64,000 bases of DNA from Citrobacter telavivensis (GCA_009363175.1 CP045205.1:2294001-2358000), one strand, 5' to 3'. Counted from the first letter of the stretch, positions 1 to 9,285 are shown. The notes: generated from the sequence alone by a model not told the origin. Translations and numbers: made by a program.

Positions 1-954
1 GTAGTGCTGGAAGGGAAAACGATGGGCACCTTCTGGCGCGTGAGTGTGGTCGGTATTGATGCTAACGCGTCAGCGGCGCTACAAACGAAAATTCAGACGC
101 AACTGGATGCCGACGACCAGTTGCTCTCAACCTATAAAAATGATTCGGCGCTGATGCGCTTCAACCTGTCGAAAAGCCTTTCTCCCTGGCCTGTCAGCGA
201 AGCGATGGCGGATATTGTGACCTCAGCGCTGCGTATTGGGCAAAAAACGCAGGGCGCGATGGACATCACCGTCGGGCCATTGGTGAATTTGTGGGGATTT
301 GGTCCCGACAAGCAGCCGGTCCAGATCCCGACGCAGGCGCAAATTGATGCGGCAAAAGCCAACAGCGGGTTGCAGCACCTGACGGTGATCAACCAGGCGA
401 AACAACAGTATCTGCAAAAAGATCTGCCGGATTTGTTTGTCGATCTCTCCACCGTCGGTGAAGGTTACGCTGCCGATCACCTGGCACAGTTGATGGAGCG
501 GGAAGGTATTGCCCGCTATCTGGTCTCTGTCGGCGGGGCGCTGAACAGTCGTGGGATGAACGCCGAAGGGCATCCGTGGCGGGTGGCGATCCAGAAACCC
601 ACCGATCGCGAGAATGCGGTTCAGGCGGTGGTGGATATTAACGGGCACGGCATCAGTACCTCCGGCAGTTACCGCAACTATTACGAGCTGAACGGCAAAC
701 GCCTCACCCATGTTATCGATCCGCAAACGGGTCGTCCCATTGAGCACAATCTGGTGTCGGTGACGGTGATTGCGCCAACGGCGCTGGAGGCGGATGGCTG
801 GGATACCGGGCTGATGGTGCTCGGCACGGAGAAAGCCAAAGAGGTCGTACGCCAGGAAGGATTGGCGGTGTATATGATCATCAAAGAGGGGGAGGGATTC
901 AAAACCTGGATGTCGCCACAATTTGAAAGCTTCCTCATCCGTGAACAAAATTAA
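1..954 (+). CDS. apbE: FAD:protein FMN transferase ApbE (5' end missing)
   Basis: Transfers FMN from FAD to threonine residues of partner flavoproteins such as Rnf/Nqr subunits, in the periplasm. The reading frame is open from base 1, so the start codon, lipoprotein signal and lipobox lie outside the window. About 317 residues remain, against roughly 350 in E. coli ApbE. The body matches the family throughout: the N-terminal GKTMGT motif, the MDITVGPLVNLWGFGP block, DLSTVGEGYAADH, GGALNSRG, and the STSGSYRNYYE and HVIDPQTGRPI segments of the active site. The gene ends 83 bp before ada, and its last codons overlap the Ada box of the next operon. Identity is secure; only the N-terminus is unseen. 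Confidence 0.97.
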   Translation, partial: VVLEGKTMGTFWRVSVVGIDANASAALQTKIQTQLDADDQLLSTYKNDSALMRFNLSKSLSPWPVSEAMADIVTSALRIGQKTQGAMDITVGPLVNLWGFGPDKQPVQIPTQAQIDAAKANSGLQHLTVINQAKQQYLQKDLPDLFVDLSTVGEGYAADHLAQLMEREGIARYLVSVGGALNSRGMNAEGHPWRVAIQKPTDRENAVQAVVDINGHGISTSGSYRNYYELNGKRLTHVIDPQTGRPIEHNLVSVTVIAPTALEADGWDTGLMVLGTEKAKEVVRQEGLAVYMIIKEGEGFKTWMSPQFESFLIREQN

Positions 955-961
955 AAAGCAA
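949..961 (+). promoter_or_regulatory. Ada box (AAT-N6-GCAA)
   Basis: Directly visible AAT (949-951), six bases, then GCAA (958-961), the documented binding pattern of methylated Ada. It overlaps the apbE stop codon and lies about 75 bp upstream of the ada start. A TATGCT -10 candidate is at 1015-1020, with only a poor -35, as expected of an activator-dependent promoter. In E. coli the ada promoter carries the same pattern, followed by AGATTG, and that extension is also present here. Confidence 0.8.
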
Positions 962-1037
962 GATTGCGGGTTTTCGAGTGACGGGTTTCGGACACACTGC
1001 AGCTAAGCAGGCACTATGCTTAACGAAGGAGTCCAGA

Positions 1038-2102
1038 ATGAAAAATTATCAACGCGTAAATGACGATCAGCGCTGGCAGTCGGTGTTAGAACGCGATTCT
1101 GACGCTGACGGTCAGTTTGTTTTTGCCGTGCAAACGACCGGGATCTTTTGTCGACCATCGTGTACGGCAAAACATGCGCTGCGTAAAAATGTCCGCTTCT
1201 TTCCCGACGCGCAGGCCGCGCTGATGGCTGGGTTTCGCCCGTGTAAACGCTGTCAGCCGGATAAAGCCAACGCCCAGCAGCACCGGCTGGATAAAATCAC
1301 GCATGCCTGTCAGCTTCTGGAGCAGGAGAGCCCAATAACGCTCAATGTTCTGGCTGAGAAGGTGGCGATGAGCCCGTATCATCTGCATCGCTTGTTCAAA
1401 GCCACAACCGGGATGACGCCAAAAGCCTGGCAGCAATCGTATCGCGCCCGCCGCCTGCGCGACGCCCTGAGTCACGGCGAAAGCGTGACCCAGGCGATTC
1501 TGAATGCCGGTTTTCCAGACAGCAGCAGCTACTATCGTAACGCCGATGCGGCGCTTGGGATGACGGCAAAACAGTTCCGCCGTGGCGGTGACAAACTGGC
1601 CGTGCGCTATGCGCTGGCCGATTGCTCACTTGGACGCTGTCTGGTGGCGGAGAGCGAGCGGGGGATTTGCGCCATTTTGTTAGGGGATGACGATGTGGCG
1701 CTGATTGCTGAACTGCGGACCTTGTTCCCGGCCGCTCAGGGTCACCCTGCCGACGCCCATTTTCAGCAGCGCATCCACCGCGTTATTGCCAGTATTGACG
1801 GGCGCGACGCGGCGCTGACGTTGCCGCTGGATATTCAGGGCACCGCGTTTCAGCAGCAGGTCTGGCAGGCGCTGCGCACGATTCCTTACGGGGCGACCGT
1901 CAGCTATCAGCAACTGGCAAAAGCGATCGGCAAGCCGAAAGCGGTTCGTGCGGTCGCCAGCGCCTGTGGCGCGAACAAACTGGCGATCGTGATCCCCTGT
2001 CACCGCGTTGTCCGGGGTGATGGTTCGCTTTCCGGTTATCGCTGGGGCGTGTCGCGCAAGGCGCAGATCCTGCGGCGTGAATCGCCTGATGAGGGAGCAT
2101 AA
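1038..2102 (+). CDS. ada: Bifunctional DNA methyltransferase and transcriptional activator Ada
   Basis: Repairs methyl-phosphotriesters and O6-methylguanine and, once methylated at the N-terminal cysteine, activates the adaptive response. The 354-aa length equals E. coli Ada. The zinc/methyl-acceptor cysteines are C38, C42 and the CKRC pair near 69-72. An AraC-type HTH lies at about 90-180. The C-terminal O6-alkylguanine transferase domain carries the PCHRV active site near residue 321. The ATG at 1038 is chosen over an upstream in-frame GTG (978) because it has an AAGGAG ribosome-binding site at 1026-1031 and matches the family N-terminus. Its stop overlaps the alkB start (TAATG), so ada and alkB are one translationally coupled operon, autoregulated through the Ada box upstream. 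Confidence 0.97.
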   Translation: MKNYQRVNDDQRWQSVLERDSDADGQFVFAVQTTGIFCRPSCTAKHALRKNVRFFPDAQAALMAGFRPCKRCQPDKANAQQHRLDKITHACQLLEQESPITLNVLAEKVAMSPYHLHRLFKATTGMTPKAWQQSYRARRLRDALSHGESVTQAILNAGFPDSSSYYRNADAALGMTAKQFRRGGDKLAVRYALADCSLGRCLVAESERGICAILLGDDDVALIAELRTLFPAAQGHPADAHFQQRIHRVIASIDGRDAALTLPLDIQGTAFQQQVWQALRTIPYGATVSYQQLAKAIGKPKAVRAVASACGANKLAIVIPCHRVVRGDGSLSGYRWGVSRKAQILRRESPDEGA

Positions 2103-2752
2103 TGCTCGATCTGTTTGCCGATTCGCAGCCCTGGCAGGAACCGCTGGCACCCGGCGCTGTCATTTTGCGCCGCTTTGCCTTCCGCGCGGCGCCGCAACTG
2201 GTACAGGAGATTGAGACGGTCGCCCACTGCTCGCCGTTTCGCCAGATGATCACCCCCGGCGGCTACACGATGTCGGTGGCGATGACCAACTGTGGGCGGC
2301 TGGGCTGGACGACCGACAGCCGCGGCTACCTCTATTCGCCTGTCGATCCGTTGACGGGACTCGCCTGGCCCGACTTCCCACCGTCCTTCCTGCGTCTGAG
2401 TCAGCAGGCGGCGACGGCGGCGGGCTATGCGGATTATCAGCCGGACGCCTGCCTGATCAACCGCTATGTGCCTGGCGCAAAGCTTTCCTTGCATCAGGAT
2501 AAAGACGAGCCGGATCTGCGCGCGCCAATCGTCTCTGTCTCGCTGGGCTTACCGGCTGTCTTTCAGTTTGGCGGTCTGAAACGTAGCGATCCGCTGACGC
2601 GCATTCTGCTGGAACACGGTGACGTGGTGGTCTGGGGAGGAGAATCACGTCTGTTTTACCACGGGATTCAGCCGTTGAAGGCCGGGTTCCATCCGATGAC
2701 CGCCGATTGTCGTTACAATCTGACTTTTCGCCAGGCGGGTAAAAAAGAATAA
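2102..2752 (+). CDS. alkB: Alpha-ketoglutarate/Fe(II) dioxygenase AlkB
   Basis: Removes 1-methyladenine and 3-methylcytosine lesions by oxidative demethylation in the cytoplasm. The 216-residue protein has the family N-terminus (LFADSQPWQEPLAPGAV), the iron-binding HxD in LHQDKDE near residue 131, the distal histidine in FYHGIQ, and the C-terminal RYNLTFR that binds 2-oxoglutarate. The start ATG shares one base with the ada stop, so expression is coupled to ada and the adaptive response. No anomaly is seen. Confidence 0.97.
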   Translation: MLDLFADSQPWQEPLAPGAVILRRFAFRAAPQLVQEIETVAHCSPFRQMITPGGYTMSVAMTNCGRLGWTTDSRGYLYSPVDPLTGLAWPDFPPSFLRLSQQAATAAGYADYQPDACLINRYVPGAKLSLHQDKDEPDLRAPIVSVSLGLPAVFQFGGLKRSDPLTRILLEHGDVVVWGGESRLFYHGIQPLKAGFHPMTADCRYNLTFRQAGKKE

Positions 2753-2827
2753 AAATAAGAATTATTATTGCTGAACGCGTTGAGACGTTTAAACTGCGGG
2801 CTGTTATTCCTTGTCCGGGTTGTATGA

Positions 2828-4471
2828 ATGGAACTACTTCTTCTTGTCTGGCGGCAGTATCGCTGGCCATTTATTAGCGTGATGGCGCTCAGCCTCGTCA
2901 GCGCGGCGCTGGGGATTGGTCTTATCGCTTTTATCAACCAGCGTCTTATTGAGACCGCAGATCCCTCTCTGCTGGTTTTACCGGAATTTCTGGGATTGCT
3001 GTTGCTGTTGATGGCGGTGACGCTGGGCTCACAGCTGGCGCTCACCACGCTGGGACACCACTTTGTCTTCCGTCTGCGCAGTGAATTCATCAAACGTATT
3101 CTCGATACGCACGTTGAACGTATTGAGCAACTGGGCAGCGCCTCTCTGCTGGCCGGGTTGACCAGCGACGTGCGCAACATCACCATTGCCTTTGTCCGTC
3201 TGCCTGAACTGGTTCAGGGGATCATCCTGACCGTCGGCTCGGCGGCGTATCTGGCGATGCTGTCGACCAAAATGCTGCTGGTCACGGCTATCTGGATGAT
3301 CATTACCATCTGGGGCGGTTTTATGCTGGTATCGCGGGTTTATCGGCATATGGCGACGCTGCGCGAAACCGAGGATAAACTGTATAACGATTATCAGACG
3401 GTGCTGGAAGGACGCAAAGAGCTGACGCTCAACCGCGAGCGCGCGGAGCATATTTTCACCCACCTCTATATTCCGGATGCCAAAGCGTATCGCCACCATA
3501 TTATTCGCGCCGATACCTTCCACCTCAGTGCCGTAAACTGGTCGAATATCATGATGCTCGGCGCGATTGGTCTGGTGTTCTGGATGGCAAACAGCCTCGG
3601 CTGGGCGGATACCAACGTCGCGGCAACCTACTCGTTAACGCTACTGTTCCTGCGTACACCGCTGCTGTCGGCGGTGGGGGCATTACCCACGCTGCTGACG
3701 GCGCAGGTCGCTTTCAACAAGCTGAACAAATTCGCGCTGGCGCCATTTAAGGCTGAGTTCCCGCGCCCGCAGGCCTTCCCGGGATGGAAAACCCTCGAAC
3801 TGCGTAACGTCATGTTCCACTATCAGGACAACGCGTTCTCCGTAGGACCGGTGAATCTGACGATTAACCGCGGTGAATTGCTGTTTTTAATCGGCGGCAA
3901 CGGCAGCGGTAAATCGACGTTGGCGATGCTGCTGACGGGGCTATATCAGCCACAGTCCGGGGAGATCCTGCTGGACGGTAAGCCTGTCAGTGCCGAAAAG
4001 CCGGAAGATTATCGTAAGCTCTTTTCGGCGGTGTTTACCGACGTCTGGCTGTTTGACCAACTGCTGGGACCGGAAGGTAAACCGGCCGATCCTGCACTGG
4101 TTGAAAAGTGGCTTGAGCACCTGAAAATGGCGCACAAGCTGGAACTGAGCGATGGCCGGATCCTGAATCTGAAACTGTCGAAGGGGCAGAAAAAGCGCGT
4201 GGCGCTGCTGCTGGCGCTGGCGGAAGATCGCGACATTATTCTGCTCGACGAGTGGGCGGCCGATCAGGATCCGCACTTCCGCCGCGAGTTTTACCAGGTG
4301 CTGCTGCCGTTAATGCAGGAGATGGGGAAAACCATTTTTGCCATCAGCCACGACGACCATTATTTTATTCATGCCGACCGTTTGCTGGAAATGCGCAACG
4401 GACAGGTGAGTGAACTGGTGGGTGATGAGCGTGACGCTGCATCACGCGATGCGGTCGCGCGCACGGCCTGA
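2828..4471 (+). CDS. yojI: Microcin J25 efflux ABC transporter YojI (fused membrane and ATPase domains)
   Basis: An inner-membrane half-transporter; the E. coli orthologue exports microcin J25 together with TolC. The 547 residues equal the E. coli length. Six transmembrane segments occupy roughly 1-310. The ATPase domain follows, with Walker A GGNGSGKST near 356-364, the signature LSKGQKKRV and Walker B DIILLDEWAADQD. It is 75 bp downstream of alkB on the same strand, and no clear terminator lies between, so read-through is possible. An REP-like hairpin follows the stop. Near-identity to E. coli YojI makes the call firm. Confidence 0.96.
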   Translation: MELLLLVWRQYRWPFISVMALSLVSAALGIGLIAFINQRLIETADPSLLVLPEFLGLLLLLMAVTLGSQLALTTLGHHFVFRLRSEFIKRILDTHVERIEQLGSASLLAGLTSDVRNITIAFVRLPELVQGIILTVGSAAYLAMLSTKMLLVTAIWMIITIWGGFMLVSRVYRHMATLRETEDKLYNDYQTVLEGRKELTLNRERAEHIFTHLYIPDAKAYRHHIIRADTFHLSAVNWSNIMMLGAIGLVFWMANSLGWADTNVAATYSLTLLFLRTPLLSAVGALPTLLTAQVAFNKLNKFALAPFKAEFPRPQAFPGWKTLELRNVMFHYQDNAFSVGPVNLTINRGELLFLIGGNGSGKSTLAMLLTGLYQPQSGEILLDGKPVSAEKPEDYRKLFSAVFTDVWLFDQLLGPEGKPADPALVEKWLEHLKMAHKLELSDGRILNLKLSKGQKKRVALLLALAEDRDIILLDEWAADQDPHFRREFYQVLLPLMQEMGKTIFAISHDDHYFIHADRLLEMRNGQVSELVGDERDAASRDAVARTA

Positions 4472-4485
4472 GCTATCTGACCATT

Positions 4486-4528
4486 GTCCCGATGGCGCAA
4501 CGCTTTTCGGGACAGCGGTTCTTTTTTT
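4486..4528 (+). terminator. REP-like hairpin, probable yojI terminator
   Basis: GTCCCGA (4486-4492) pairs perfectly with TCGGGAC (4507-4513) around a GC-rich loop that contains an inner GCG/CGC pair. A run of seven T lies at 4522-4528, eight bases beyond the stem. The loop (GATGGCGCAACGC) resembles a degenerate REP unit. The offset of the T-run makes terminator function uncertain. Confidence 0.5.
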
Positions 4529-4611
4529 ATCCATCTGACGCCCCCGTTTATTGTTATTTACATAACCTCGCGCCATGCTTAATGGCATCTCATATCATGG
4601 ATTTATGATTA

Positions 4612-6048
4612 ATGTTCGCAAAACACAAAAACAGCGCAAGGCTGCGCGATGAAGAGCGTGCGCGGCTGATCTGGCTGCTCACCACCGACAAAGCCATCGT
4701 TTCCACCCTGTTAGGCAAGCTCACCCTGGCTGAGCAATATGATGTCGGAACGTTATCCGACGATATTGCTGAGGTAGGCGCGCTGGTCGACCATCTTCCG
4801 CCGCCCGATCTCGCGGATACTCTGGAAGCGCTCCCGTCGGAAGAGCGTCACGCCCTCTGGCGGCTGATCGCAAGCGAAAAGCGCGGCTACGTGCTGCTCG
4901 AAGCCTCAGAAAACGTCTGGGACGACCTGATCGACGAAATGACCGACCGGGAGTTGCTTGAGGCGCTGCAATACCTCGACATCGACGAACAGATTTACCT
5001 GGTTCAACACCTGCCGCGTAACCTCACTGGCCGGTTACTGGCGACGCTGCCACCCGAAGAACGGGCCCGCGTGCGCCAGGTCATGCATTACGAAAAGAAT
5101 CGCGTCGGTGCGATTATGGAGTTCGAGGTCATTACCGTTCGCCCGGACGTGACGCTGGAAGTCGTACAGCGCTATCTGCGTCGTCTGGGCAAGATGCCGG
5201 AAAACACCGATAAACTGTTTGTCACCCGCCGCGACAAAACGCTGGTCGGGGAGCTTACCCTGACCTGTATTTTGCTCAACGACGTGCAGCGCAAAGTCAG
5301 CGAGGTGATGGATGACGATCCGCTGACCTTCGCCCCGGAAGACAAAGCGGAAAACGCGGCGCGTACCTTCGAACGTGACAACCTGGTCAGCGCCGCGGTG
5401 GTTGATCCTTCCGGCAAACTGATGGGGCGCCTGACGATCGACGAGATAGTCGACGTGGTGTATGAAGAAACGGACACCGATCTACGTCGGATGGGCGGGT
5501 TGAGCGCGGAAGAGGACGTTTTTGCGCCCGTGCCTAAAGCGGTGAAAACGCGCTGGGCGTGGCTGGCTATCAACCTGTGTACCGCGTTCATCGCCTCTCG
5601 CGTGATTGATGGCTTTGAGCACACCATTTCGCAGCTGGTGGCGCTGGCGTCGCTGATGCCCATTGTCGCCGGGATCGGCGGGAATACCGGTAATCAGACC
5701 ATCACCATGATTGTCCGGGCGCTGGCGTTACAAAACATTCAGCCGGGTAACCTGACGTTTCTTATTCTGCGCGAGATGGGCGTGGCGTTGGTGAATGGCC
5801 TTGTCTGGGGCGGGATCATGGGTGGGATCACCTGGTGGCTGTACGACGACATGGCGCTCGGCGGGGTGATGACCCTGGCAATGATGCTGAATCTGTTAAT
5901 GGCGGCGCTAATGGGGGTGATCATCCCGATGACGATGGTGAAGCTCGGGCGCGACCCGGCGGTCGGTTCGAGCGTAATGATCACCGCGATTACTGATACC
6001 GGCGGGTTCTTTATTTTTCTTGGGCTGGCGACGCTGTTTCTGATGTAG
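4612..6048 (+). CDS. mgtE: MgtE-family Mg2+ transporter
   Basis: Inner-membrane Mg2+ channel/transporter gated by cytoplasmic Mg2+-sensing domains. Order along 478 residues: an MgtE_N superhelical domain (about 25-135, with PPPDLADTLEALP and LPPEERA repeats), two CBS domains (about 140-270, ending MGRLTIDEIVDV), a plug helix, and five transmembrane helices from about 310. The pore motif PIVAGIGGNTGNQT and the last-helix AITDTGG aspartate are present. The start at 4612 gives the full N domain but has a poor ribosome-binding site. E. coli K-12 has no gene here, between yojI and mqo, so this is an accessory insertion. Its 3' end overlaps the convergent SulP gene by 38 bp. No obvious M-box type leader is seen in the 140-bp gap upstream. 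Confidence 0.92.
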   Translation: MFAKHKNSARLRDEERARLIWLLTTDKAIVSTLLGKLTLAEQYDVGTLSDDIAEVGALVDHLPPPDLADTLEALPSEERHALWRLIASEKRGYVLLEASENVWDDLIDEMTDRELLEALQYLDIDEQIYLVQHLPRNLTGRLLATLPPEERARVRQVMHYEKNRVGAIMEFEVITVRPDVTLEVVQRYLRRLGKMPENTDKLFVTRRDKTLVGELTLTCILLNDVQRKVSEVMDDDPLTFAPEDKAENAARTFERDNLVSAAVVDPSGKLMGRLTIDEIVDVVYEETDTDLRRMGGLSAEEDVFAPVPKAVKTRWAWLAINLCTAFIASRVIDGFEHTISQLVALASLMPIVAGIGGNTGNQTITMIVRALALQNIQPGNLTFLILREMGVALVNGLVWGGIMGGITWWLYDDMALGGVMTLAMMLNLLMAALMGVIIPMTMVKLGRDPAVGSSVMITAITDTGGFFIFLGLATLFLM

Positions 6049-7258
6049 CGCGTCGTTTGCGCGTTACGATGCGGGGCAGTAATCCCATAGCCACCACTCC
6101 GGCAACCACGCCAATCGCCAGGTTGCCAGTGGAGACCGTTGCGCCAACGGTAATGACCATCACCAGCGTTTCCACCACGGGCAGTGTCGTCAGGGTAGTG
6201 GGCTGGATGCTGTGCCAACTGAACGTTTTCACCGCCACAATCACCATGATCCCGGCCAGAACCGACATCGGGATTTTCGCCATCACGTCGCTCAGCGCGG
6301 TCACCAGCAGCAGTAAAACCAGCCCGGCGGCGATTGTCGACACGCGGCTGCGGCCTTTCCCCATCTCCACGTTAACGATGGTCTGCCCGATCATCGCGCA
6401 GCCGGCAATGCCGCCGTAAAAACCCGCCAGAATGTTGGCCAATCCCAGACCCGTGCTTTCACGATTTTTATTTGACGGCGTGACCGTCAGGTCATCAACC
6501 AGTTTCGCCGTCAACAGCGACTCCATCAGGCCCACGAAGGCGATACTCAGTGCGCAGGGCCAGATAATCGCCAGCGTGTGCAGATTCAGCGGTACCAACA
6601 GTTGCGTCAGTGCCGGTAGGCCACCACGCATTGAACCTTCATCGCCGACGGTTGGCAGCAATTGCCCGGTGGTTGCGGTAAACAGCGTCAGCAAGACAAT
6701 GGCAATCAGCGGCGCAGGAATGCTTTTAATCACCCGCGGCACCCACAGCACAATCAGCAGCGTTAAGGTAAATAGCCCCCAGATGAGTGGGCTTGTGCTC
6801 CAGAAATGGGGAACCTGGGCGAAGAAAATCAGAATACCGAGGGCGTTCACAAAACCGGTCATGACGGCGGTGGGAATAAAACGCATCAGCCGCGCCATCC
6901 CGGTGACGCCAAACAGAATCTGAATGAGTCCGGCCAGCACCACCGCCGGCAGGATGTACTGTACGCCATGCTGATGCACCATCGGACCAATCACCAGCGC
7001 AACGGAACCGGCGGCCGCTGTGACCATCGCGGGGCGACCGCCCATGAAAGACATGGCAAGACAGAGGACCACCGAGGCGATCAGACTGACTTTCGGGTCA
7101 ACGCCAGCAATCACCGAAAAGGAAATCACTTCAGGGATCAGCGCCAGCGCGGTAATGACTCCCGCCAGCGTTTCGCGTATCAGCAGACGTGGGGCGCGAA
7201 GGACGCCACTGACGGTGTGTTCCTCAGCCAGAGCAGGAGACGAAGGGGTTACAGACAT
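6011..7258 (-). CDS. SulP-family anion transporter lacking a STAS domain
   Basis: Predicted inner-membrane transporter of the SLC26/SulP group (sulfate, bicarbonate or similar anions; substrate not deducible). The 415 residues are nearly all hydrophobic, with about 11-12 membrane spans. Family hallmarks include PEVISFSVIAGVDP near the start, GGRPAMVTAAAGSVALV, NALGILIFFAQVP, and GLMESLLTAKLVDD followed by STGLGLANILAGFYGGIAGCAMIGQT. The C-terminus stops at RKRRATSETASPAQEK, just after the last helix, so the roughly 120-aa STAS regulatory domain found in many SulP proteins is absent. The start ATG at 7258 has a GAGAG ribosome-binding site. It converges on mgtE and overlaps its end, so the two probably arrived, or are maintained, as a pair. 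Confidence 0.88.
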   Translation of the reverse strand: MSVTPSSPALAEEHTVSGVLRAPRLLIRETLAGVITALALIPEVISFSVIAGVDPKVSLIASVVLCLAMSFMGGRPAMVTAAAGSVALVIGPMVHQHGVQYILPAVVLAGLIQILFGVTGMARLMRFIPTAVMTGFVNALGILIFFAQVPHFWSTSPLIWGLFTLTLLIVLWVPRVIKSIPAPLIAIVLLTLFTATTGQLLPTVGDEGSMRGGLPALTQLLVPLNLHTLAIIWPCALSIAFVGLMESLLTAKLVDDLTVTPSNKNRESTGLGLANILAGFYGGIAGCAMIGQTIVNVEMGKGRSRVSTIAAGLVLLLLVTALSDVMAKIPMSVLAGIMVIVAVKTFSWHSIQPTTLTTLPVVETLVMVITVGATVSTGNLAIGVVAGVVAMGLLPRIVTRKRRATSETASPAQEK

Positions 7259-7535
7259 ATTTACTCTCAGGTCGGAAGGGGCCTGATAACAGTAGACCAG
7301 CAGGCGTCCGTGCGGTGAATAATAAAGCGCCGCATAGTACCTTTCTGGAGCGTCTGTTTCCAGAAAATATTGCGAATAACCCCATAAAGATTCAACGTAT
7401 TTTTAACTTTTATAAAATTTAAATATAATTTATAAACAATATTTAAATATTTTTACTGAAATGTTAACGTTGATGCCGCTCGATTTTCACCTGCAAAAAG
7501 CAAAAAAACGATACTAAAAGTAAGGCATTAACCAT
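7259..7535. promoter_or_regulatory. AT-rich divergent promoter region of sulP and mqo
   Basis: A 277-bp gene-free stretch. Bases 7380-7470 are strikingly AT-rich (long A/T runs with TTTAAATATA-like steps), in contrast to the GC-rich genes either side. In E. coli mqo is ArcA-repressed; TGTTAAC at 7462-7468 resembles half of an ArcA direct repeat, but I cannot identify a full site. H-NS binding would be plausible for such a tract. No RNA gene or ORF is seen. Confidence 0.4.
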
Positions 7536-9191
7536 ATGAAAAAAGTGACTGCCATGCTCTTCTCGATGGCCGTAGGGCTGAATGCTGTCTCGATGGCGGC
7601 AAAAGCGAAAGCGACGGAAGAGCAGGAGACGGACGTACTGTTGATCGGCGGCGGCATCATGAGCGCTACATTGGGAACGTACTTACAGGAACTGGAACCC
7701 GGCTGGTCGATGACCATGGTGGAGCGCCTGGACGGTGTCGCGCAAGAGAGTTCAAACGGCTGGAACAACGCCGGTACAGGGCACTCCGCGCTGATGGAGT
7801 TGAACTACACGCCAAAGAAAGCCGACGGGAGTATCAGCACCGAAAAGGCAGTTGAAATTAACGAAGCCTTCCAGATTTCCCGTCAGTTCTGGGCGCATCA
7901 GGTCAACAGCGGCGTATTGCACGACCCTCGCGCCTTCATCACCACCGTTCCGCACATGAGCTTCGTCTGGGGGGATGAGAACGTTAACTTCCTGCGCGCC
8001 CGTTATGCGGCGCTGCAACAGAGCACGCTGTTCCGCGGCATGCGCTACTCTGAAGACCACGCGCAAATCAAAGAGTGGGCGCCGCTGGTGATGGAAGGGC
8101 GCGATCCGAAACAGAAGGTCGCCGCCACGCGAACTGAAATGGGAACGGATGTGAACTACGGCGAAATCACGCGCCAGTTGATTGCCTCGTTACAGAAAAA
8201 GCCCAACTTTACGCTGGAGTTAAGCACTGAAGTCCGCGGTTTTAAACGTAACGACGATAACAGCTGGACGGTGACCGTCGCCGATCTGAAAAACGGCGAA
8301 GCGGAACATAACATCAAAGCCAAATTCGTCTTTATCGGCGCAGGTGGCGCAGCGCTGAAACTGCTGCAGGAGACCGGTATTCCTGAAGCCAAAGAGTATG
8401 CTGGCTTCCCGGTCGGCGGTCAGTTCCTGGTCGCGGAAAACCCGGACGTTGTGAATCGTCATCTGGCGAAAGTGTACGGTCAGGCTTCCGTGGGCGCGCC
8501 GCCGATGTCGGTTCCGCATATCGATACCCGTATTCTGGACGGTAAACGCGTGGTGCTGTTTGGGCCGTTCGCTACCTTCTCCACTAAATTCCTGAAAAAC
8601 GGTTCACTGTGGGATCTGCTGAGTTCAACCACGCCTTCGAACTTCATGCCGATGGTCAATGTGGGACTGGATAACTTCGATCTGGTGAAATACCTGATTA
8701 GCCAGGTGATGCTGAGTGATGACGACCGCTTTGACGCGCTGAAAGCGTACTATCCGCAGGCGAAGAAAGCGGACTGGCGTTTGTGGCAGGCGGGTCAGCG
8801 CGTACAGATCATCAAGCGTGATGAAGACAAAGGGGGCGTACTGCGTCTGGGAACGGAAGTGGTGAGCGACAAAGAAGGAACCGTTGCCGCGCTGCTGGGC
8901 GCGTCACCGGGCGCATCCACTGCGGCACCGATCATGCTCCACCTGATGGAAACGGTCTTCAAAGATAAAGTGAGCACGCCGCAATGGCAGGCGAAGCTGA
9001 AAACGATTATTCCGTCTTACGGTACAAAACTGAACGGCAACGTTGAGGCGACGCAGCAGGAACTGCAATATACCAGTGAGGTGCTGGGTCTGAAATATGA
9101 CAAGCAGCAGGTGGCAGACTCGCTGCCCACACCGCAACTGAAACCTCAGGCTCAGCCGGAGCGTAAAGCCGTCGCGGATATCGCACTGTAA
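7536..9191 (+). CDS. mqo: Malate:quinone oxidoreductase
   Basis: FAD enzyme of the citric acid cycle that oxidises malate to oxaloacetate and reduces quinone at the inner face of the cytoplasmic membrane. The 551 residues compare with 548 in E. coli. The N-terminus is hydrophobic (KVTAMLFSMAVGLNAVS), then the dinucleotide-binding LLIGGGIMSATLG (about 35-47), the SSNGWNNAGTGHSALMELNY block, FIGAGGAALKLLQ and the C-terminal LLGASPGASTAAPIM. The ATG at 7536 follows a TAAGG ribosome-binding site. The gene stands alone between the AT-rich promoter and an REP pair. The call is secure. Confidence 0.97.
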   Translation: MKKVTAMLFSMAVGLNAVSMAAKAKATEEQETDVLLIGGGIMSATLGTYLQELEPGWSMTMVERLDGVAQESSNGWNNAGTGHSALMELNYTPKKADGSISTEKAVEINEAFQISRQFWAHQVNSGVLHDPRAFITTVPHMSFVWGDENVNFLRARYAALQQSTLFRGMRYSEDHAQIKEWAPLVMEGRDPKQKVAATRTEMGTDVNYGEITRQLIASLQKKPNFTLELSTEVRGFKRNDDNSWTVTVADLKNGEAEHNIKAKFVFIGAGGAALKLLQETGIPEAKEYAGFPVGGQFLVAENPDVVNRHLAKVYGQASVGAPPMSVPHIDTRILDGKRVVLFGPFATFSTKFLKNGSLWDLLSSTTPSNFMPMVNVGLDNFDLVKYLISQVMLSDDDRFDALKAYYPQAKKADWRLWQAGQRVQIIKRDEDKGGVLRLGTEVVSDKEGTVAALLGASPGASTAAPIMLHLMETVFKDKVSTPQWQAKLKTIIPSYGTKLNGNVEATQQELQYTSEVLGLKYDKQQVADSLPTPQLKPQAQPERKAVADIAL

Positions 9192-9198
9192 CCCGATT

Positions 9199-9274
9199 GC
9201 CGGATGGCGCTGCGCTTTTCCGGCCTACATCACGTTCTTGTAGGCCGGATAAGGCGGTACGTCGCTATCCGGCA
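9199..9274. repeat. Pair of inverted REP units (BIME) between mqo and eco
   Basis: GCCGGATGGCGCTGCGCTTT...CCGGC (9199-9224) and its partner in opposite orientation (TGTAGGCCGGATAAGGC... ending ATCCGGC near 9274) form the classical head-to-head REP arrangement. It sits between the convergent stops of mqo and eco and can serve as a transcript-stabilising or terminating structure for both. Confidence 0.9.
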
Positions 9275-9285
9275 TCATTAGCTAT

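Noticed and set aside
4472..4611. Mg2+ riboswitch (M-box) or mgtA-type leader before mgtE.
   Set aside because: The gap is only 140 bp and shows just the REP-like hairpin; no conserved M-box elements were recognised.
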